Virus record (IMG/VR): IMGVR_UViG_3300025645_000071
Span: 1 to 63,180 of that record
From: a virus
Direction: 5' to 3' (one strand)
Length of the DNA stretch: 63,180 bases
Of this stretch, positions 33,449 through 43,941 are shown piece by piece (position 1 is the stretch's first letter; each line of letters starts with the position of its first letter). The position numbers and the translations under genes were made by a program. The notes beneath the pieces were generated by a model. It made no database searches and had not been told where the DNA came from. It saw nothing but the letters and a program-made list of their open reading frames with translations.

Positions 33449-34703
33449 CAACACTACAGAATATTGGAAAACTAGGTATTCATACTCTCCTTCGTGTATG
33501 ATGAATTTGAATAAATTATTCTTTACTTCACCGAGAGAAAAGCTTGAAAACGATGGTAATGTTATGATATGGAGGCATAATGATACCAATAGTGGTTATA
33601 ATAGTTTTTATAATAGTGGGGGTCACTCCCTACCATCAGCTATAGGTGTTAGTTTTAACGGATATACAAAAAATAAAATGGCAACTGGCAATAACGTGTC
33701 TAGTAATAAGCTATTTAAATCATTTTCTATAGAAGGAAGTAGTCAATCTTTGTCTTTAGGCTCTAGTATGTTTATAGTAAACAATAATTCTACAACAGAA
33801 AATCTTATTGATAACCATCGTTTTACCCCTCTTACAAGAAAAGGAAGGGCTATATATGGGGAGATAGGTAAAGAACAAGCCTTAACAGGAACAAATATTA
33901 AGGCTATAGGTAGAATACGCAATGTATATCGGCATTGGGATTTTGATGATGATTCTGGAGTTAATAGATGGGTTAATTTAAGTACTGGCGGTCCAAGTAT
34001 TGCAATTGAAAGCATTCCTGGATTACATGTAGACTCTAATGGAGATGATGTTGATCCATCTATTGGTAATAGACTATACGCTTTTGAGATTGAATCGTAT
34101 ATGTCTAACAATCCTATCCCTGCAACTATTAGCGGTGGTAATGCAGGGGAATATGTAAAATTTTTTAGTGGAAGAATTAATAATGATCAAGACGACATGC
34201 AATCAGCTCCATATAGGACAATTCCTTCAGATCCTCCGTATGTTCCTAACGAAGCTCATTATTTAGAAAATTTTGAAGAATCTTTTGATTTTGCACAGGG
34301 GCAAAACTACAATAGTTATCTTTCATATGGAGATCCATATTCTGACGCAAACAATTCTTTTAAAAAAAGAAACTATTTGATGATAGAATATAATTCTTTA
34401 GCAACAAGCCCTCATGTAAGATTTGAAAGAACTCCTGGGGGACATAGAAGTCACAACCTATTAGGTTCTTATACATTTTCACAGGTACCTACTTCTGAAC
34501 ATAATTATGTGTATCAGGAAAGAGAAGTGTTATTTGCTATGACTCCTGGAGAAATAAACGGATCAGACGCTCATGGCACATTTGCAGATGCGTTTGTTGT
34601 GTTGGGTAGTAATAATTTTGAAGTAACATCGTTAAACGTAGAATATGAACTCACAGAATACGATCATGGAGGCAAACCGAGTAAGGTTGCTGCTAAGAAA
34701 TAA
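33426..34703 (+). CDS. Tail-associated structural protein, 425 aa
   Basis: Overlaps the giant gene by 23 bases. Asn/Ser/Tyr-rich, with a WKTRYSYSPSCMMNLN start and many beta-type segments; the last 40 residues are charged, ending KVAAKK. Probably assembles with the giant tail protein. No enzymatic motif or family recognised. Confidence 0.55.
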   Translation: MNQTISFNNTTEYWKTRYSYSPSCMMNLNKLFFTSPREKLENDGNVMIWRHNDTNSGYNSFYNSGGHSLPSAIGVSFNGYTKNKMATGNNVSSNKLFKSFSIEGSSQSLSLGSSMFIVNNNSTTENLIDNHRFTPLTRKGRAIYGEIGKEQALTGTNIKAIGRIRNVYRHWDFDDDSGVNRWVNLSTGGPSIAIESIPGLHVDSNGDDVDPSIGNRLYAFEIESYMSNNPIPATISGGNAGEYVKFFSGRINNDQDDMQSAPYRTIPSDPPYVPNEAHYLENFEESFDFAQGQNYNSYLSYGDPYSDANNSFKKRNYLMIEYNSLATSPHVRFERTPGGHRSHNLLGSYTFSQVPTSEHNYVYQEREVLFAMTPGEINGSDAHGTFADAFVVLGSNNFEVTSLNVEYELTEYDHGGKPSKVAAKK

Positions 34704-34708
34704 TTTCG

Positions 34709-34716
34709 TATTTTTG
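34709..34716 (+). promoter_or_regulatory. -7 promoter box TATTTTTG
   Basis: Fits TAnnTTTG 18 bases before the ATG at 34735, heading the internal-protein genes. Confidence 0.4.
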
Positions 34717-34734
34717 TAAAACAATCAGAATAGT

Positions 34735-36219
34735 ATGTTAGGAACATTAGCAGTAATAGGTCAACTTGCGGGAGCAGGTATGAATATATATCAGGGGTAT
34801 CAGCAGAAAAAAGACGGAGAAACGTTAGCAGAACAAGGTAGAGAGGATATGTTAAAAACTGCTGGTCCTACAGATGAGTTACTTTCGTCTGTAGATGAGC
34901 AAAAAAGACTAGTTACAAGATCTGGTGATTTAGCGCAAGAAAGAATGGATATGTCTGTGACAGGTCTTTTAGACGCTTTAGCTTCTGGAGACCCTGCTGC
35001 TCTTCAAGGAATGCAAGGATTTGGATCTAATTTAGCTAAAACATCACAAGATGTAGGGTTAAAAACAGCTACTGCTATAGCTCAAGCAAATCAACCAGCA
35101 GTTGATGCTGCAGAATCTGCAATGGATGTTAGTAGAAATTTAGCTCAATTAGATTTACAATCAGGAACAGCAGCCTTTAACCAAGGACAACAAACTATCA
35201 ATGAAGGTATAGGTGCTGTTGTTAATATGCCTATGGACATGGCTTCTCTTCAAACTGCAAATCCAGACGCATATTCAAATCTATTTGGTGAAAAAGGCCT
35301 TAAAACAAAAAGAAAAGAGAAAGATGTGCTGTTAGAGTTAGCTATGGGCGGTTTAGTTTATGGTGGTACTGGTATTTCTGGGAGGTCTTTTAGAGATATT
35401 GTATCAGAATCTAACGCTCCAGGGGCATCTCAAGACCAGTTAGAAGAGGAAGAAGGGGGGTATATGGGATCTTCATTTGAGTCTAAAGAAGAAGCACAAG
35501 CAGCTTTAGATGGCATGTCTGAAAAAGAAAGAGCTAAATATGAAAGACAAGCTAAGAGAGAGCTTAGAAAAAATAAAAGGATTGCAAAAAGAAAAGGTTA
35601 TGATGTAACTGGTTACGAAGAAGATGAATCTGTATATGCTGATGAAACTGAAGGAGAAACTGCAGATGAGTCAAAAGGTAAATGGGCGCAAAGGCTTGAG
35701 CAGGCGTTAGGCAAAGATAAAAGTTGGGCTCGTATTGTAGATAAGTTAAAGAAGGAAGACGCTGAAATTGGTAAGCGAGGCCTTGTAACCAATGAGCCTA
35801 CGAGCGAAGGACTTAATGAAGAGATAAAAATGTTGCAGCTGCAACTGGAAAAAGAAAAAGTTCAAAAAGAACTTAGTGAATATGCAATGGGAGGTGTGGT
35901 CGATCAAATTATAGGTGCAGGAGGTAGCTTTGTAACTCCTGGTGTAGAAGATCACGACAAACAAGAATATAATATAGAAGACGCTAATACTGGTGAAGTG
36001 GTAGCTAAAACTACTGGTGATGAAACCCATATGGTAAATGAAGATGGGACTCTTACTGTAATGAATAGCGAACAAACTGATTCTATTCACGACGCATTTA
36101 AAGATGTAGATGTAGATATGGTATTAAAAGCACTGCAAAAAAATCCACAAAAAGGAAGCGTAAGAGATTTACTTTCAGCATTAAATAAAGTCTTCAGTCA
36201 AAAACAATTTAAATCATAA
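34735..36219 (+). CDS. Internal virion or ejection protein, 494 aa
   Basis: The first 25 residues (LGTLAVIGQLAGAGMNIYQGY) form a membrane-active hydrophobic segment, as in gp14-type ejection proteins. Long Ala/Gln helices follow (about 60-170), then MGGLVYGG, a highly charged Glu/Lys middle, and MGGVVDQIIGAGGSFVTPG with a beta C-terminal domain (HMVNEDGTLTVM). Part of a three-gene block of overlapping large genes likely carried inside the head. Role inferred. Confidence 0.55.
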   Translation: MLGTLAVIGQLAGAGMNIYQGYQQKKDGETLAEQGREDMLKTAGPTDELLSSVDEQKRLVTRSGDLAQERMDMSVTGLLDALASGDPAALQGMQGFGSNLAKTSQDVGLKTATAIAQANQPAVDAAESAMDVSRNLAQLDLQSGTAAFNQGQQTINEGIGAVVNMPMDMASLQTANPDAYSNLFGEKGLKTKRKEKDVLLELAMGGLVYGGTGISGRSFRDIVSESNAPGASQDQLEEEEGGYMGSSFESKEEAQAALDGMSEKERAKYERQAKRELRKNKRIAKRKGYDVTGYEEDESVYADETEGETADESKGKWAQRLEQALGKDKSWARIVDKLKKEDAEIGKRGLVTNEPTSEGLNEEIKMLQLQLEKEKVQKELSEYAMGGVVDQIIGAGGSFVTPGVEDHDKQEYNIEDANTGEVVAKTTGDETHMVNEDGTLTVMNSEQTDSIHDAFKDVDVDMVLKALQKNPQKGSVRDLLSALNKVFSQKQFKS

Positions 36220-38246
36220 TGTCTGAGGTAACTGGACCAATATATACTGGGGCTGGAATACCCCTTAAAGGCTTTGACCAACTTATAGAGGTTGCAGCTA
36301 ACGCATCAACACTTGAGCAAAGAAGAGCTCAACAGTTAGAAAAAGCAAGATTAGGCCAACAAAACAGAATCCAGAAAATGATGGATGATGTGTATACGGA
36401 AACTGGGGCAGACCTAGCTCCTGGCCTAAGGCCTTTTTGGGTAGAGCATGTAACTATGGTTGACCAGCAAATACAAAGTATGCAGCTTGCAGATGGCACA
36501 GCTATAACAAGTGTTGCTCAAGGTAACGAATTGTTACGTCAAGCAAATGCGTTTTACGATGAGCTCTATGGGTATAACCACGTAGAAGGTAAATATGTTG
36601 CGGATGATGAAGTAGAACTAATAGAGGGATTAATTAGAGATCCTAAAAAACAAAAATCCTTTTTAGAAAACGTACCCGTAGATCAAACATATAATTTTAC
36701 TAACGCTGAAACAGCTAATAGTCAATTAGCTGAAATGACTAATTATGCAAATTATGGCTTTTTAGGAGTTACCGCAGATGAAATAACAGATGGAAGCTAC
36801 ATGGCTGGGGGTTATCAAAACTATGGTCAAATAGATTACTCTGGTCCTACACCTACATTAGTTTTAAATAGACCAAATGGGGTGACCGATAGGAATAACT
36901 CAAGTGGATTTGCACAACCAGGATCAAGACTAAACGGCCTTTCTATATATGGGGCAAACCATGAGCAACTATTTAATGTTCAAAGATTTGCTGTAAACAG
37001 ACAGTCTGACGATTTGTTTAATTTAGGTCAGGAATTTTTACAGCCATTAGTAGAAGCAGACAGAAAAGCGCTAGGATGGAAAAGACAAACTGCCCAGCAG
37101 TTAGTTACAGGGCTTATTAATGACGACGGTGAGTCTGGTCAAAGAATTAGATACTCTATGCTTACTCAAAATAGAGATCTTAATCCAACTTATTTAAATG
37201 AAGCTGAAAGTAGAGCCTTTGTATACAACAATCCTTTATTAGCATTTGAAACAAACGACAGAGGCAAAACTACAGCAAGTAAAACTGATATTGAAGCTCT
37301 TCAAAAGAAATTTGAAACCATCAAAGGTAACAATGATTATATAACACCTCTTGTAAACGGAAGTAACTATGACAGGAATGTACGAGCAGATGCGACAGAG
37401 GATGAAAGGAATAACGCTTTAGAAAACACTCTAGGGGCTATGACTACTGTTAATCCTAACGATATATTCTCTATAGATCAAGTCTCTGACATGATCAACG
37501 GTCAACTATTGTTTACTGGGAATAATGAAGCTAATGCATTTAACGGTGCTTACGCAAGGCTTCTTGCTCAAAACTATGCTACTGTGGGTGGTGATATTCA
37601 ACCAGGAATGTCAATAGCAGATATTGTAATGGTAGGAGGTCCATCATATGCATTGGCAGGTACTCAAACTGATTCAGATGCTGGTGTTACAAGACGATTT
37701 ATTGAACAATTTGAAGGGGGAACAAGTAACTTACCGCAAACAGTAGGTAACTTTTCTGTTAACATGAAGGGTAGTAGCCAATATGCTTTCTCTCCTCAAA
37801 CTGGAGTAGAGGGGTATATAGATAATGTATTTTTTACGCAAGCTCCAAATGGTAAAATGAAAATCGGAGTAGCCTTAAATAAGAGTGGAGTTGTTGGATA
37901 TGGTGTAAGTCCTTCAGGGAAAAACATTAAGCCTCTTGAAGGTAGCGTACAGTTCCAGATAGGCGATCCATTCTTTACCGTAGGGGTAGATGGAACAGGA
38001 GCTAACATTTTAATGGATCAAGGACCTATTGCACAAGGTAGTAGTCTTATAGCTCAACCATATGAAACTGGTTCTCCTGAATTAGTATTCTATTTTGACC
38101 CAACAAATAGTGCTGATATTAGTAGACTTTCTACGCTTGGTTCTAAGCTTGACGAGTTCTATGGTAAAAAGGGACAAGGTTTCCCTAATGGGATTAACCC
38201 TGACTTTGGGTATACAATTAACGCTATGTTTGCTAAAATTCAATAA
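36219..38246 (+). CDS. Internal virion protein, 675 aa
   Basis: Helical N-terminus rich in Gln and Arg (STLEQRRAQQLEKARLGQQN), then an acidic mixed body with no recognised enzyme. It starts on the stop of the previous gene (one-base overlap) and ends 5 bases before the 1,752-aa gene. Likely a cargo protein ejected with the DNA. Confidence 0.55.
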   Translation: MSEVTGPIYTGAGIPLKGFDQLIEVAANASTLEQRRAQQLEKARLGQQNRIQKMMDDVYTETGADLAPGLRPFWVEHVTMVDQQIQSMQLADGTAITSVAQGNELLRQANAFYDELYGYNHVEGKYVADDEVELIEGLIRDPKKQKSFLENVPVDQTYNFTNAETANSQLAEMTNYANYGFLGVTADEITDGSYMAGGYQNYGQIDYSGPTPTLVLNRPNGVTDRNNSSGFAQPGSRLNGLSIYGANHEQLFNVQRFAVNRQSDDLFNLGQEFLQPLVEADRKALGWKRQTAQQLVTGLINDDGESGQRIRYSMLTQNRDLNPTYLNEAESRAFVYNNPLLAFETNDRGKTTASKTDIEALQKKFETIKGNNDYITPLVNGSNYDRNVRADATEDERNNALENTLGAMTTVNPNDIFSIDQVSDMINGQLLFTGNNEANAFNGAYARLLAQNYATVGGDIQPGMSIADIVMVGGPSYALAGTQTDSDAGVTRRFIEQFEGGTSNLPQTVGNFSVNMKGSSQYAFSPQTGVEGYIDNVFFTQAPNGKMKIGVALNKSGVVGYGVSPSGKNIKPLEGSVQFQIGDPFFTVGVDGTGANILMDQGPIAQGSSLIAQPYETGSPELVFYFDPTNSADISRLSTLGSKLDEFYGKKGQGFPNGINPDFGYTINAMFAKIQ

Positions 38247-38251
38247 TAGAT

Positions 38252-41200
38252 ATGGAAGAAGAAGAGATCTTACAATACATTGAAACTCAACGTAATGGCG
38301 GCATGGCTGACAATAAAATCGGTATGCAATTACAGATGAAGGGGGTATCCAATTATACGGACTACTTAAAAAAAAAAGACGATACTTCAGGATCGCCCTC
38401 TGCTTCGGACGAGGAAGATACGGAATCAACGCAGAATACACCTATTCAGGGAGGACAAGGAGCTGGTTCTTCGGTTTTACCTGTAACACAAAATGATCCC
38501 ACTGTAAACACTCTTGTTAATGGAGAGCCAGATTTATCTATTGACCCTCTTACTGGTCAGGTAATACAGCCTTGGACAGATACTCCTGCAAATAGACAAA
38601 GATTAGAAATTGATCCAGTTCATTACGATGGATTTCAAAAAGCTGGATTTATTAAAGTTATGGAGGGATTAGACCCTTCGTATATAACACCAGAAATAGA
38701 AGCATCTTTTTTTGATTTTGCATCTAACAGTGGTCAATGGTGGTGGAATTCTGTTGGCGGGAATGTTGATGCTATATCAGCAGAATTAGCAAAAAATGAT
38801 GAGTATCTTTCTACCGCAGGTATTGAGGTGTCACCTACATCAACAGAATTTGGTGCAAACCCTATGTACATGAGTAATCTTCAAGGCTCAGGAATGGTTG
38901 CATCAATGCCTTTTATACCTAACCTTCCAAAACAAAAAACTGAAGAGCAGATAGCGTTTGAAAAAACAACCGCTGTAAAAAAATATTTAACCGAACAGCT
39001 TAATAATACAGTCGTAGAGTCTCTTCAAAGTAATATGCCAGCAGATATTAGCGGGAGCGAAGAAGCCTTGCTTTATATGGAGCAGTTTATGTTAGAGAAT
39101 TATGGCTCTATGCTTGATTTAACTGGTGAAGGCCAAGTAGGAAACACCCCTTTTTTACAATTTGACGGTTTTGAACCTAGCGGTTACATTGGTGCAGGTG
39201 GTTCAGGATATAGACCTAAATTTTCAGGATATATTGTAGACAAATTTGACGCTGCAGGTATTGATGTAATAAATGGAATTTACAATATGTTTGGGGGTGA
39301 CGCAAAAACAGTCGTTGAAATGAGAGAGAAGGCTGAAGAACTACGTGCAAACACTCTTCAGTTCACAGAAAGCATGAGTGGTAGTTTTACAGACGGTCAG
39401 TTTAAGAACGGCATGATGCAAATGGGTGGTTTTGTTAGTGAAGCTGCTCCAACTATGGCAATATTAATACCAGCAGCTACAGTTACTACAGTTGCCACTG
39501 GTGGAGCAGGCGCTCCGTGGTGGGTTACTGCGGGTATAATAGGTTTAGAGGGGGCGACATTAAGCACTACTATAGAAGCAGCAAGAACTCGTGAACACCC
39601 TATGTTTAAAAGGTACACAAAAGATGGTGTTACTATAGGGCATTATGAAATGATGGAAGCTACGGGAGGTGATCCAGAGTTAATGGCTAATTATGAAGAA
39701 AGTTTTGACGACTCAGCAAGAATGGGACATCTTAGTACTGTCTTTGCAACTGACTTTGTTGCTAGTGGTGCTACATCATTGTTCTTCTTTAAAGCTTTAA
39801 AAGGAGCTGGTATGCCTACCAATGTAGGGCCTAATATGAATGGATGGTGGAATGCTCACTTAACCAACATGGGGGTGTCTGTACCAGTAAATAGTGTTAC
39901 CGCATCTACCGCAGCTATGGTGCAATACATGAGCATGAATCCAGAAGCAACTCAAGACGAAGTTTTTGAAGTTGGAATGGATGTAGCTTTAGGTGTTGTT
40001 CCAATAACCTTAGGCGCTAGTGGAACTGGTTCTGCAATTAATTATGTTAATACAAAAGCGCAAATAGTAAATGCTTTAGCTAGAGACGCAGTTGGTAGAA
40101 GCGGAGGTAATGTCAGGATAAATCAACAACGAACACAATACTTAGAGACACTTAGAAATAGCAAGGATAATAACGCTGTAATCCATGCTGAGAGAATGTT
40201 GGTTCAATTAGAAGAGCAAAAACTCAGCACAATGGCTGCTGATGAATCATTCTACTTAAGAATGAATCCAGAGGACTACGAAACTATTGTAGGTCTTCAC
40301 AGAGATTACAATTCTTTGTTGCGTCAATTAAATCAAATGGATGACCCAGATTCACCTATGGGGAAGTCTTTGAAAACACAATTAGACGGAATTAAAGAAA
40401 AGAGGCTTAATATAGAAAAATTATACGAAGTAGATGAATCTTCAATTGGAGATCCTACTATGCCCCCACCAGACATATTTGAACCTACAGTAACTGGGCC
40501 TGACGGAAAACCAACTCCATTAGCGTTTACACCTGGTTTATCTAAATGGTGGTATACTGAATTCTTTGATAAGTATGGGGATGTAAATTCACTACAAAGG
40601 TCTATTATGGAAGCCTTAGACACAGATAATACGGGTAAGAGAATTGAGCTTACTCAAGACTTTGAGGTGTTGCAAAAACTATCTACATCAAAGGCTGCTT
40701 TTCAGATTGAAGAAATGGTAAGGCTTAGGACTCAAGATGGGGGGTTAATACCTCAGTTACGAGAATTACAGAGAACCACATCTTCAGATCTGTACGAAGG
40801 GTTGCCAGATGTCTACGATAAAAACATTATAGGCCTTTATGATAGATGGGCTGTATCAAAATTTGCCCCAGAAAGAAACGCAAAAATTCTTGCTGACAAT
40901 CAAGCAGAATTAACTGCGTTAAAGTCTAAAGAAACTTTATCTTCTTCAGAGAAAAAACGAATAACATTTCTTGAAGAAAAAATTGCAGAAAGAAGAGGTA
41001 GTGGTATGGCTGACGAAGAAGCTGCCAGCTTTTTAAATTCCCTACCCGATGAACTAAAGGCTTCTTTTGAAAAAGTAAGAGAGGAGCATAGGTCGATTCA
41101 ACAAAACACTAGAGATGCTGCTTTAGAGTATGGTTTTATAGATCAGGCCATGTACGATAAACTTCAAACAACAGCTGAAAACTATGTAACCCTTACAGGT

Positions 41201-43510
41201 GATGGCATGAATTCTGTTGATGGAAATCTAACGTTAATTGATAATGATATAGTTCAAGCTATATTCCCACAAAGAGCTTCACAGGGTGGAGTGCCTGATA
41301 GCTATAGAAAAGCTTCTGGTCGTAGTGATGAGACTGGTAGTATATTAGGAAAAACTATAGATCAAAACACACAGGTACACGTAGCAGGACAAAAAAACGT
41401 AGCTCTTAAAGGGTTATATGAAATGTTATTAAACAATCCAAACTCTAAACACTACTCTATATCTGATGAAGGCAATTCAGCAGCTAAAAATACAGTAATG
41501 GTTTATGTAAATGGAGAAAAAAAGTTTATTACGTTTGCTAACGAAGCTTATGCAAAGCCTTTTAAAACTCAAGCTCCTAGCGATAACGAATCATATGTTA
41601 GGATTGTTCAACCTATGCAAAGATTATTTAGTAATGTACCTAAAATGTACACGCAATGGTCTACTACATTCTGGGCAGGTAATAGTGTAAGAGATTATCA
41701 ATCTTCTATAACAAACGCAATAAGCGCAGCAGAACAACAGTTTGGATATGCTTTAAATAACGCTGAAGGTCAACCCATAAATATAAAGCAGTTAGTTTCA
41801 GACTCTCACCTTTTGGGTAAAGGCGAGTACATACGTGCTTTTAAAGCCATCGCTAATGATGAGTTTGGTCCAGGCGGTGATATGCGAGGCCCAGAAAACG
41901 TGCTATACCAAGAGTATAAAGCTCATGGAGGAAAGACTGGATGGGCTTATAGAACGCCTTTACAAGATTTGTCTAAGCAATTGGCAGGCGAGATAGACGA
42001 TGGAATAAGAGGGCAAAAAGCTACACAATGGATGTATGACAATAGCTTAGGTCTTATTGAGTCTTTTAATAATACGTTTGAGAACGTCTTTAGATTTCAA
42101 GTATATAAAGGTTTAAGAAATCAAGGGGTTGCCCCAGACTATGCCGCAGCTGTAGCAAAAGACGTAAGTATAGACTTTAATAGATCGGGTAATACTACAC
42201 CGATGTTAAGCTCTATGAAGTTCTTTTTAAATGCTGGATTGCAAGGCGCTGACATGACCGTAAAGACTTCTACTGCATTAAAACCTAAAGTAGATGTTGA
42301 AGGAAATGTAAGAAACCCTATACAAAGATTAACGAACGCTCAGAAACTCCTAGGAGGAGCTGTTGGTTTTAGTTATATGTTGACTAATTTCAATCAATCT
42401 GTATCAGAAACAGATACGGACGGGGTTACTTTTTACGACAAGATTCCTGATCAAATAAAACAAAGAAATCATATAATGATGATTCCTGGCAGTCCTACAG
42501 GAGAAAAAGTTCTTATCCCTAAGGCTTATGGGTTTGGGGCGTTCAATGACTTAGGCGTTATGTTTGCTGAGGTTCAAAGCGGAGAAAGAGATCCTGCAGA
42601 CGCAGCTTTATATTGGGGCTCTTCTGCTATAACTAACATGTCCCCAGTACATTTTGGAACCGTAGGGGGTTCAGACGATCCGACAAAGTCTGTTAATCCA
42701 GTATCAACACCAGGCGAAATTGTTAGAGAGATTATTACTCCAGACCCTCTAGCCCCAATCATTGACGTTGCTACCAATGTAGATGGTTTTGGGAATACTA
42801 TAGCTGCAGAAGAAAAACCTGGAGTGGCTAGATCTTCTCAGGGGTATGATTCCCCAATTATTTTTGAACAGATTGCTCAGATTTTAAATTCAGCTACTGG
42901 TAGTGATGAGATAAGTGGACCTTTAGATTTTAACCCAGACCAATTAAACTATTTAATGCAAAGCTATTTAGGAAGTTCTTATACGATGTTTGGTGACGCA
43001 TCTGAAGGCATCTTGCAGGTGACTGCTGGGCAGGATCACGTAGACACATGGCCTATGATAAAGAAGTTTTATTCTGAAGATTTTGAATATTCAGCTTATG
43101 GAAAGTATTACGATAGCAAACAAGTTGTAAATTCATACTTAGCAGAATTTGGCAACGTAGAGGACCTTCTTGAAAATAAAGACAAACCTCTACCTAGTCG
43201 TGATGAAAGACTTGCTGATTATGCAGCTACAGAAACGGAGCCAGGAGGTGCTGCAACAAGGTATGGACATGCTTTAGGTATGGCTGAATTATTTTCAGAT
43301 ATTGAAACAGACATGAGAGAGATTACTGAAGCTAAAAAAATATTGCAAGAAAAACAAAGCGATCTAGGTTATCACATGTTTAACCTTGAGGTGGCAGACG
43401 AATGGGGAGGATTAGAAGATAAAATCTACAAACTAGAGCAAGCTGAAATGCTATTAATGGAAAAAGTTCTAAAAGAATATTATAAATTTTACAGAAAACC
43501 TGAAGAATAA
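38252..43510 (+). CDS. Giant ejected protein with LPD38-like region, 1,752 aa
   Basis: N-terminus LQYIETQRNGGMADNKIG, then Ser/Pro-rich linker to about 100. Residues about 400-440 hold a hydrophobic pair (MAILIPAATVTTVATGG, WWVTAGIIGLEGATL) that could insert in membranes. The middle has long coiled-coil helices (about 600-1000). From about 1230 to 1500, a pattern with NTFENVFRFQVYKGLRNQG, AKDVSIDFNRSG and RNHIMMIPGSPTG resembles large polyvalent protein-associated domain LPD38. The role, delivery through the host envelope on infection, is inferred. Confidence 0.55.
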   Translation: MEEEEILQYIETQRNGGMADNKIGMQLQMKGVSNYTDYLKKKDDTSGSPSASDEEDTESTQNTPIQGGQGAGSSVLPVTQNDPTVNTLVNGEPDLSIDPLTGQVIQPWTDTPANRQRLEIDPVHYDGFQKAGFIKVMEGLDPSYITPEIEASFFDFASNSGQWWWNSVGGNVDAISAELAKNDEYLSTAGIEVSPTSTEFGANPMYMSNLQGSGMVASMPFIPNLPKQKTEEQIAFEKTTAVKKYLTEQLNNTVVESLQSNMPADISGSEEALLYMEQFMLENYGSMLDLTGEGQVGNTPFLQFDGFEPSGYIGAGGSGYRPKFSGYIVDKFDAAGIDVINGIYNMFGGDAKTVVEMREKAEELRANTLQFTESMSGSFTDGQFKNGMMQMGGFVSEAAPTMAILIPAATVTTVATGGAGAPWWVTAGIIGLEGATLSTTIEAARTREHPMFKRYTKDGVTIGHYEMMEATGGDPELMANYEESFDDSARMGHLSTVFATDFVASGATSLFFFKALKGAGMPTNVGPNMNGWWNAHLTNMGVSVPVNSVTASTAAMVQYMSMNPEATQDEVFEVGMDVALGVVPITLGASGTGSAINYVNTKAQIVNALARDAVGRSGGNVRINQQRTQYLETLRNSKDNNAVIHAERMLVQLEEQKLSTMAADESFYLRMNPEDYETIVGLHRDYNSLLRQLNQMDDPDSPMGKSLKTQLDGIKEKRLNIEKLYEVDESSIGDPTMPPPDIFEPTVTGPDGKPTPLAFTPGLSKWWYTEFFDKYGDVNSLQRSIMEALDTDNTGKRIELTQDFEVLQKLSTSKAAFQIEEMVRLRTQDGGLIPQLRELQRTTSSDLYEGLPDVYDKNIIGLYDRWAVSKFAPERNAKILADNQAELTALKSKETLSSSEKKRITFLEEKIAERRGSGMADEEAASFLNSLPDELKASFEKVREEHRSIQQNTRDAALEYGFIDQAMYDKLQTTAENYVTLTGDGMNSVDGNLTLIDNDIVQAIFPQRASQGGVPDSYRKASGRSDETGSILGKTIDQNTQVHVAGQKNVALKGLYEMLLNNPNSKHYSISDEGNSAAKNTVMVYVNGEKKFITFANEAYAKPFKTQAPSDNESYVRIVQPMQRLFSNVPKMYTQWSTTFWAGNSVRDYQSSITNAISAAEQQFGYALNNAEGQPINIKQLVSDSHLLGKGEYIRAFKAIANDEFGPGGDMRGPENVLYQEYKAHGGKTGWAYRTPLQDLSKQLAGEIDDGIRGQKATQWMYDNSLGLIESFNNTFENVFRFQVYKGLRNQGVAPDYAAAVAKDVSIDFNRSGNTTPMLSSMKFFLNAGLQGADMTVKTSTALKPKVDVEGNVRNPIQRLTNAQKLLGGAVGFSYMLTNFNQSVSETDTDGVTFYDKIPDQIKQRNHIMMIPGSPTGEKVLIPKAYGFGAFNDLGVMFAEVQSGERDPADAALYWGSSAITNMSPVHFGTVGGSDDPTKSVNPVSTPGEIVREIITPDPLAPIIDVATNVDGFGNTIAAEEKPGVARSSQGYDSPIIFEQIAQILNSATGSDEISGPLDFNPDQLNYLMQSYLGSSYTMFGDASEGILQVTAGQDHVDTWPMIKKFYSEDFEYSAYGKYYDSKQVVNSYLAEFGNVEDLLENKDKPLPSRDERLADYAATETEPGGAATRYGHALGMAELFSDIETDMREITEAKKILQEKQSDLGYHMFNLEVADEWGGLEDKIYKLEQAEMLLMEKVLKEYYKFYRKPEE

Positions 43511-43941
43511 TGAGTAAGAAAATAAAAGAAACAAAACTAGGTGCTTGGTTAAAAGACAAAGCGCCTCAAGTATTAGGCGTAGTAGGAGACCTTCTCCCAG
43601 ATAGCGGTGGATTAGGAATAGTAAAAAACCTTATCGATCAAGATCCAAAGGTTGACTCTGAAGAAGCGCAACGTGTAATTGATGCGGAGGTACGCTTCCA
43701 AGAGAACGTCACAGAGCGATGGAAGGCGGATATGGGTAGCGACGTAAAGTTAGCTAAAATGATCCGTCCAGTAACGCTTATATGCCTTATGGCGATGTTT
43801 ATGGTTACTATGTTTATAGACAGCATGGATAACGTAGCATTTAATGTAAAAGACTCTTATGTATCTTTGCTTGAGTTATTAATGCTTACAGCGTTTGGTG
43901 CATACTTCGCTGGAAGAACTATAGAAAAGAAATCTAAGTAA
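43510..43941 (+). CDS. Holin, 3TM-type-like, 143 aa
   Basis: Residues about 80-97 (RPVTLICLMAMFMVTMF) and 118-135 (LLMLTAFGAYFAGRTIEK) are transmembrane. The soluble N-terminus has amphipathic helices, and the RP-x-T-L-I before TM1 and G-AYFAGR in TM2 fit the GTA-holin 3TM family. It would open the inner membrane for the lytic enzymes. These lie 40 kb away at 2.1-5.2 kb, so lysis genes are split. Confidence 0.65.
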   Translation: MSKKIKETKLGAWLKDKAPQVLGVVGDLLPDSGGLGIVKNLIDQDPKVDSEEAQRVIDAEVRFQENVTERWKADMGSDVKLAKMIRPVTLICLMAMFMVTMFIDSMDNVAFNVKDSYVSLLELLMLTAFGAYFAGRTIEKKSK

